A DNA stretch of 8,056 bases, from the NCBI GenBank assembly GCA_009904025.1, contig WYEE01000066.1, forward strand, positions 1-8,056, given 5' to 3'. Positions 6,103 through 8,056 of this stretch are shown piece by piece. The stretch comes from Thermogladius sp. Its GTDB lineage: Archaea; Thermoproteota; Thermoprotei_A; Sulfolobales; Desulfurococcaceae. Below the pieces are notes generated by a model, which was not told the DNA's origin, searched no databases, and saw only the letters and a list, made by a program, of their open reading frames with translations. The number at the start of each line of letters is the position of its first letter. The first letter of the stretch is position 1. The position numbers and the translations under genes are program-made.

Positions 6103-6535
6103 GGCTTCGCTATTGGAAAATTCTTAGTGCTGGCTAGCACGGTCTTCTGGGCTATACAAATAATACCTAGTATCCAAATACAGTAATTCAAGCTTACCAG
6201 AGTTCTTGACGGGTGTTTTCACCGCTGGAGCACTATACGCGACTCTAGCACTAGTTATGAGGCCTACGTTAACTGTAGAGATCCTAGCTTACCTCGCTTA
6301 CTTAGCTCTAGCGTGCTCTATTATAGCTATACTGCTCCAAGTAGCAGGTCAGAGGTACATCTCAGCAACCACTGCTTCACTAATACTCCTACTAGAACCA
6401 GTATTCGCAACTCTCTTCTCTGTATTACTGGGACTAGAAGACATAGACCTCTACAAGGTTACCGGCGGAGCACTAATACTAATATCACTGTATACAACCA
6501 CGTTAGCCGAATTAAAATGTAGAGCTACGAGTTAA
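6103..6535 (+). pseudogene. EamA/DMT-family permease, C-terminal half, frameshifted
   Basis: Sequence of the second EamA repeat is visible in two frames. GKFLVLASTVFWAIQII runs in the frame that stops at 6186. The next frame gives LVSKYSNSSLPEFLTGVF and continues to VAGQRYISATTASLILLLEPVFATLF and GGALILISLYTTTLAE, stopping at 6533-6535. Dropping one C at about 6165-6166 joins them as ...IQIILVSKYSN..., so a single-base insertion is the likely lesion. Full DMT permeases have about 280-300 residues and ten helices; only about 143 codons (five helices) are left. The N-terminal half is absent and tnpA sequence stands in its place. The original exported metabolite is unknown. Confidence 0.8.
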
Positions 6536-6695
6536 CTTAATAGTAGAGGTTTAATCCACTCATATACACAGAGTTAAGAGAATTCCTCTCGTGGAATTTA
6601 AAGTCACCACTAACTAATTATGTTCTTAAAATAGCATGCAGAAAGAATACTACGTGTTCACCATTAAAGACTTCAACCTCGACTCCTAATCTATG

Positions 6696-6733
6696 AGAAA
6701 CGCGTTTCTACTCTCATTGTAAATTGAGTAGAA
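6696..6733. repeat. Overlapping palindrome and 8-bp hairpin
   Basis: AGAAACGCGTTTCT (6696-6709) is a perfect 14-base palindrome. TTCTACTC (6706-6713) and GAGTAGAA (6726-6733) form a perfect 8-bp stem with a 12-base loop. The two share 6706-6709, so they are mutually exclusive folds. They may be a regulator site, a transposon-end structure, or part of the termination region of the minus-strand remnant. Confidence 0.5.
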
Positions 6734-6746
6734 TGTGAAGTTTAAT

Positions 6747-6752
6747 AAAAAA
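6747..6752 (-). terminator. T6 terminator after the minus-strand membrane-anchor remnant
   Basis: The minus strand has six T residues starting 7 bases after the TAA stop at 6760. This supports the neighbouring fragment being the true 3' end of a former gene. Confidence 0.4.
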
Positions 6753-6759
6753 GTGAAAA

Positions 6760-6855
6760 TTACATTGATGCCAGTGATGATCTCTTAATAACATACAACA
6801 CGACTAATATAGTTGAGATAACTATAATTGGTGCTACCCAGACTAGTGAGTTTAA
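6760..6855 (-). pseudogene. C-terminal transmembrane anchor of a lost minus-strand gene
   Basis: Read on the minus strand, the frame ending at TAA 6762-6760 encodes a hydrophobic helix, VWVAPIIVISTILVVLYVIK, then a short basic tail RSSLASM. It looks like the C-terminal anchor typical of archaeal cell-surface proteins such as S-layer-like or solute-binding proteins. There is no usable start codon. To the right, at about 6856, the sequence becomes TnpB-like, so the rest of the gene is gone. Parent family unknown. A T6 run follows the stop. A chance open frame cannot be excluded for so short a piece. Confidence 0.35.
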
Positions 6856-6859
6856 CTGA

Positions 6860-6982
6860 CTACTTCGTGAGGTCTCCGGGGTGGCCCTGAACGCCCCCAA
6901 GCCCGGTGAAAACCCGAGCGGGATGCGGGGGAATAGGGATGAGGCGATGACATCAAGTTATATGAATTTATACGAGAGCTGA
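6860..6982 (+). pseudogene. TnpB (IS605/IS607 OrfB) C-terminal remnant
   Basis: Forty codons from just after TGA 6857-6859 to stop TGA 6980-6982 read LLREVSGVALNAPKP, then NPSGMRGNRDEAMTS and YMNLYES. This resembles the low-complexity tail that closes many crenarchaeal TnpB proteins, downstream of the RuvC nuclease domain. The zinc-finger and RuvC motifs are not present, so the nuclease is lost. TnpB tails usually overlap the omega RNA gene, and a hairpin is visible here. It has the same strand as the tnpA-like remnant 750 bases upstream, but unrelated fragments lie between. Family recognition is from memory of the motif. Confidence 0.55.
6894..6931 (+). other. G/C-rich hairpin within the TnpB tail, possible omega-RNA relic
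   Basis: CCCCC (6894-6898) pairs with GGGGG (6927-6931). Inside, CCCG (6902-6905) can pair with CGGG (6919-6922). Placement over the 3' end of tnpB matches where omega-RNA scaffolds lie. No intact element end or guide boundary can be assigned. Confidence 0.3.
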
Positions 6983-7002
6983 ACCCCGTCTTAGCTGATG
7001 AC

Positions 7003-7009
7003 TTTTATA
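7003..7009 (+). promoter_or_regulatory. TATA box of the 7033-7110 transcript
   Basis: TTTTATA lies 27 bases (centre) before the ATG at 7033 and just ahead of the perfect inverted repeat CATCAC-GGC-GTGATG (7021-7035). That repeat would sit over the transcription start as an operator could. Confidence 0.45.
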
Positions 7010-7032
7010 CCCAAATTAACCATCACGGCGTG

Positions 7033-7122
7033 ATGTCAGCGGTCCCAGTCGCTCCACCTACATCATATTTCAGCTCGTCTCTGCCAGGTCATCCCATAGA
7101 CTGGGATTTTCAAAAACCTTAA
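7033..7122 (+). other. Candidate small RNA (about 7033-7110) or leaderless 29-codon ORF
   Basis: Two readings fit. As RNA: TCCCAGTC (7043-7050) and GACTGGGA (7099-7106) form a perfect 8-bp closing stem of a roughly 64-base domain, followed by TTTT (7107-7110). As protein: ATG at 7033 opens MSAVPVAPPTSYFSSSLPGH..., 29 residues, proline/serine-rich, ending TAA at 7120-7122. The TATA box at 7003-7009 suits a leaderless start. Neither a protein nor an RNA family is recognised. The closing stem and T-run make RNA slightly more attractive. Confidence 0.35.
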
Positions 7123-7130
7123 TTTACATA
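7123..7130 (+). promoter_or_regulatory. Possible TATA box for the amber-interrupted gene
   Basis: TTTACATA is centred about 27 bases before ATG 7154, consistent with a leaderless start. No SD site is visible. Confidence 0.35.
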
Positions 7131-7153
7131 TCTTTCCACACGCAGTGGTTGAA

Positions 7154-7474
7154 ATGAGAGTCCATTTGAAGACGAGGAGCGGTAAATGGATTCTCATTAA
7201 AGGATGGTTGAAGCAAGTGTCCCCTAAGTCCGGTAGAAAGACGGTGAGTTACGCACTACTAGGCGAGGAGAGCACACCACCTTAGATAGAGGGTGCGGAG
7301 GAGATAGTCCTCCCGGCCTCAGGTTTCTCCAAGCTACTGCGCAGGCTCGTGGACATGGGTGATGGAGTGGTTGTCGTCGAGCCGAAAGACGTCGAGAACC
7401 TGTATGTGGGGGCGAGTAGAGAGGTCGCCAAGAGAATTTTAGACGCGGCCAAGGAGCTTAAGATCATTGACTAG
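7154..7474 (+). pseudogene. Unidentified small protein interrupted by one in-frame TAG
   Basis: From ATG 7154 a frame reads MRVHLKTRSGKWILIKGWLK to codon 43, meets TAG at 7283-7285, then continues open as IEGAEEIVLPASGFSKLLRR to TAG 7472-7474. The whole would be 106 residues: a basic, strand-rich first part and an acidic/helical second part ending SREVAKRILDAAKELKIID. Codon use is similar on both sides of the TAG and there is no frameshift, so one substitution (for example CAG to TAG) separates it from an intact gene. No standard start with good SD spacing follows the TAG, although GGAGGAG occurs at 7297-7303. I do not recognise the family. It precedes the phosphatase gene by 98 bases on the same strand, but that gene has its own promoter signals. 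A decaying gene, a sequencing error or readthrough are all possible. Confidence 0.6.
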
Positions 7475-7515
7475 CGAGCCTGAATACAGCATTAGATTTA
7501 AGTATTGCCTATGCA

Positions 7516-7524
7516 CTATATTAT
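7516..7524 (+). promoter_or_regulatory. TATA box for the phosphatase gene
   Basis: CTATATTAT would direct transcription from about 7545, leaving a leader of roughly 28 bases with SD GAGGA (7562-7566). ATTTAAGTA at 7496-7504 is a weaker alternative. Confidence 0.5.
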
Positions 7525-7529
7525 GCGTC

Positions 7530-7549
7530 AACGAGCTGTAAAACTCGTT
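7530..7549 (+). repeat. Inverted repeat over the predicted phosphatase transcription start
   Basis: AACGAG (7530-7535) and CTCGTT (7544-7549) are perfect arms around 8 bases. They lie between the TATA box and the SD. This is the position where archaeal repressors block polymerase, so it is a candidate operator. Confidence 0.4.
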
Positions 7550-7572
7550 TCCTTCAAACCCGAGGAATTCGG

Positions 7573-8056
7573 ATGAGTTCACCCGAGATAGGCAGGGTTG
7601 TGAGTAGAATAGGCCTTGAACTAGTTGGCTTCCTCCGCGAGAATATCGGGAGAACCGATCTAGCCCAGGAGATTGGGAGGAGCGTGACCGGTGATATAAC
7701 GAGGAAAATCGATCTAATGGCTGAGGAATACCTTGTAAACCTAGTTAAGGCCTCGGGTATTGAGGCGTGGGTTTTAAGCGAGGAGAGAGGGCTCTACAAG
7801 GTTTCAGGTAAGCCGGAGTACCTCATCATAGCCGACCCCCTGGACGGGAGCCTGAACTATGTTCTCGAAATACCTTTCTCAGCTGTCTCGATAGCCGTCT
7901 ACTCTATGAGCGAACCCTACTACAGTAAGGTCATATACGGGTTCGTGTCAAACATATTCCGCGAGGAGAGATACGAGTACTCCAACGGGGCTATCTACCT
8001 GAATGGAGTTGAGTACAAGTCCTCCTTGAAGGGGAGGGGGATAATGTGCATCTACA
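7573..8056 (+). CDS. Inositol-1-monophosphatase / class IV fructose-1,6-bisphosphatase family (3' end beyond window)
   Basis: The first 161 residues are present. Archaeal members hydrolyse inositol-1-phosphate and often fructose-1,6-bisphosphate, using two or three Mg2+ ions. Visible motifs are GDITRKIDLMAE (40-51), SEE (69-71, metal-binding glutamate) and ADPLDGSLNY (87-96), the IMPase metal-binding signature with D88 and D91. The following stretch IPFSAVSIAVY matches the usual strand after that motif. Family proteins have about 250-270 residues, so roughly 60% is seen. ATG at 7573 is supported by GAGGA (7562-7566) six bases upstream. Cytoplasmic. It may serve gluconeogenesis or inositol-phosphate solute/lipid synthesis; the substrate cannot be settled from this part. 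An inverted repeat at its promoter hints at regulation. Confidence 0.92.
   Translation, partial: MSSPEIGRVVSRIGLELVGFLRENIGRTDLAQEIGRSVTGDITRKIDLMAEEYLVNLVKASGIEAWVLSEERGLYKVSGKPEYLIIADPLDGSLNYVLEIPFSAVSIAVYSMSEPYYSKVIYGFVSNIFREERYEYSNGAIYLNGVEYKSSLKGRGIMCIY

Larger units (their letters stand above)
6536..6759. other. A/T-rich intergenic stretch without a supported gene
   Basis: No reading frame longer than about 30 codons can be supported. It holds the nested hairpins at 6696-6733, a small repeat AATTCC (6581-6586) / GGAATT (6593-6598), and the minus-strand T6 run at 6752-6747. Confidence 0.6.

Noticed and set aside
6636..6689. Plus-strand 17-codon ORF starting MQKEYYVFTIKDF
   Set aside because: Too short, no promoter or SD at proper spacing, and the opposite strand is open too, so coding cannot be assigned.
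6621..6707. Minus-strand open stretch with HRLGVEVEVFNGEHVVFF
   Set aside because: It looks protein-like, but has stops on both sides and no start in 29 codons. It could be another remnant, but nothing independent supports it.
6774..6859. GTGATGA and CTGA as box C and box D of a guide RNA
   Set aside because: The spacing (about 75 bases between boxes) is longer than usual for archaeal C/D RNAs, no D'/C' boxes are seen, and the interval is better read as a minus-strand membrane-anchor tail.
6860..6960. Minus-strand frame containing SPGLGAFRATPETS
   Set aside because: It is the antisense of the TnpB tail; such shadow frames are frequent opposite these elements.
7283..7285. TAG read as pyrrolysine
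   Set aside because: Pyrrolysine use is not expected in this kind of crenarchaeon and no pyl genes are in view; mutation or sequencing error is simpler.
7282..7467. Minus-strand 61-codon serine-rich frame
   Set aside because: Shadow of the amber-interrupted plus-strand gene; composition is typical of an antisense frame.
1..8056. CRISPR array, rRNA gene or integration site (tRNA-end direct repeat)
   Set aside because: No regularly spaced repeats and no rRNA-like sequence were seen, and no obvious second copy of either tRNA 3' end occurs in the window.

Overview
The window looks like a hyperthermophilic crenarchaeon, most likely Desulfurococcales-like (Desulfurococcus, Thermosphaera or Staphylothermus relatives). 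This placement is an inference. It rests on archaeal TATA boxes 25-30 bases before starts, leaderless starts mixed with strong GGAGGTG Shine-Dalgarno (SD) sites, a tRNA-His with a short intron in the anticodon loop, tRNAs without encoded CCA, T-run terminators, GTG/TTG starts, and AGG/AGA/ATA-rich codon use. No species can be fixed from sequence alone.

Left part (1-3600). A minus-strand gene for a small ribbon-helix-helix-like protein runs off the left edge. A plus-strand tRNA-His follows, with a 22-base intron and an unusual structured leader. It is convergent, 8 bases apart, with a minus-strand two-gene unit: adenine deaminase, then an MFS permease 37 bases downstream. This suggests a purine-salvage operon expressed from a leaderless promoter at about 3573.

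Middle (3600-5920). Initiator tRNA-Met lies on the plus strand, followed by a trailer with a perfect GNRA-capped hairpin. On the minus strand is a serine-biosynthesis pair: a class V aminotransferase and then a short-form D-3-phosphoglycerate dehydrogenase, ending in a T8 terminator. In both genes a GTG inside the SD site gives an over-long reading frame; better starts lie 9 bases downstream.

Right-centre (5920-7150). This is an accessory graveyard. In order it holds: a promoter and N-terminus of an IS607-type transposase joined in frame to the second half of a frameshifted EamA/DMT permease; a C-terminal membrane anchor of a lost minus-strand gene with its T6 terminator; a 40-residue TnpB C-terminal remnant with a hairpin; and a TATA-driven short transcript that could be a small RNA or a 29-codon leaderless ORF.

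Right end (7150-8056). A small unidentified gene is interrupted by one in-frame TAG. It is followed by the start of an archaeal inositol monophosphatase / class IV fructose-1,6-bisphosphatase gene, which runs off the window and has an inverted repeat placed like an operator.

No CRISPR array, rRNA or complete mobile element was found. The most unusual items are the IS607-DMT hybrid, the 7003-7110 transcript unit, the amber-interrupted gene and the structured RNA segments beside the two tRNAs.
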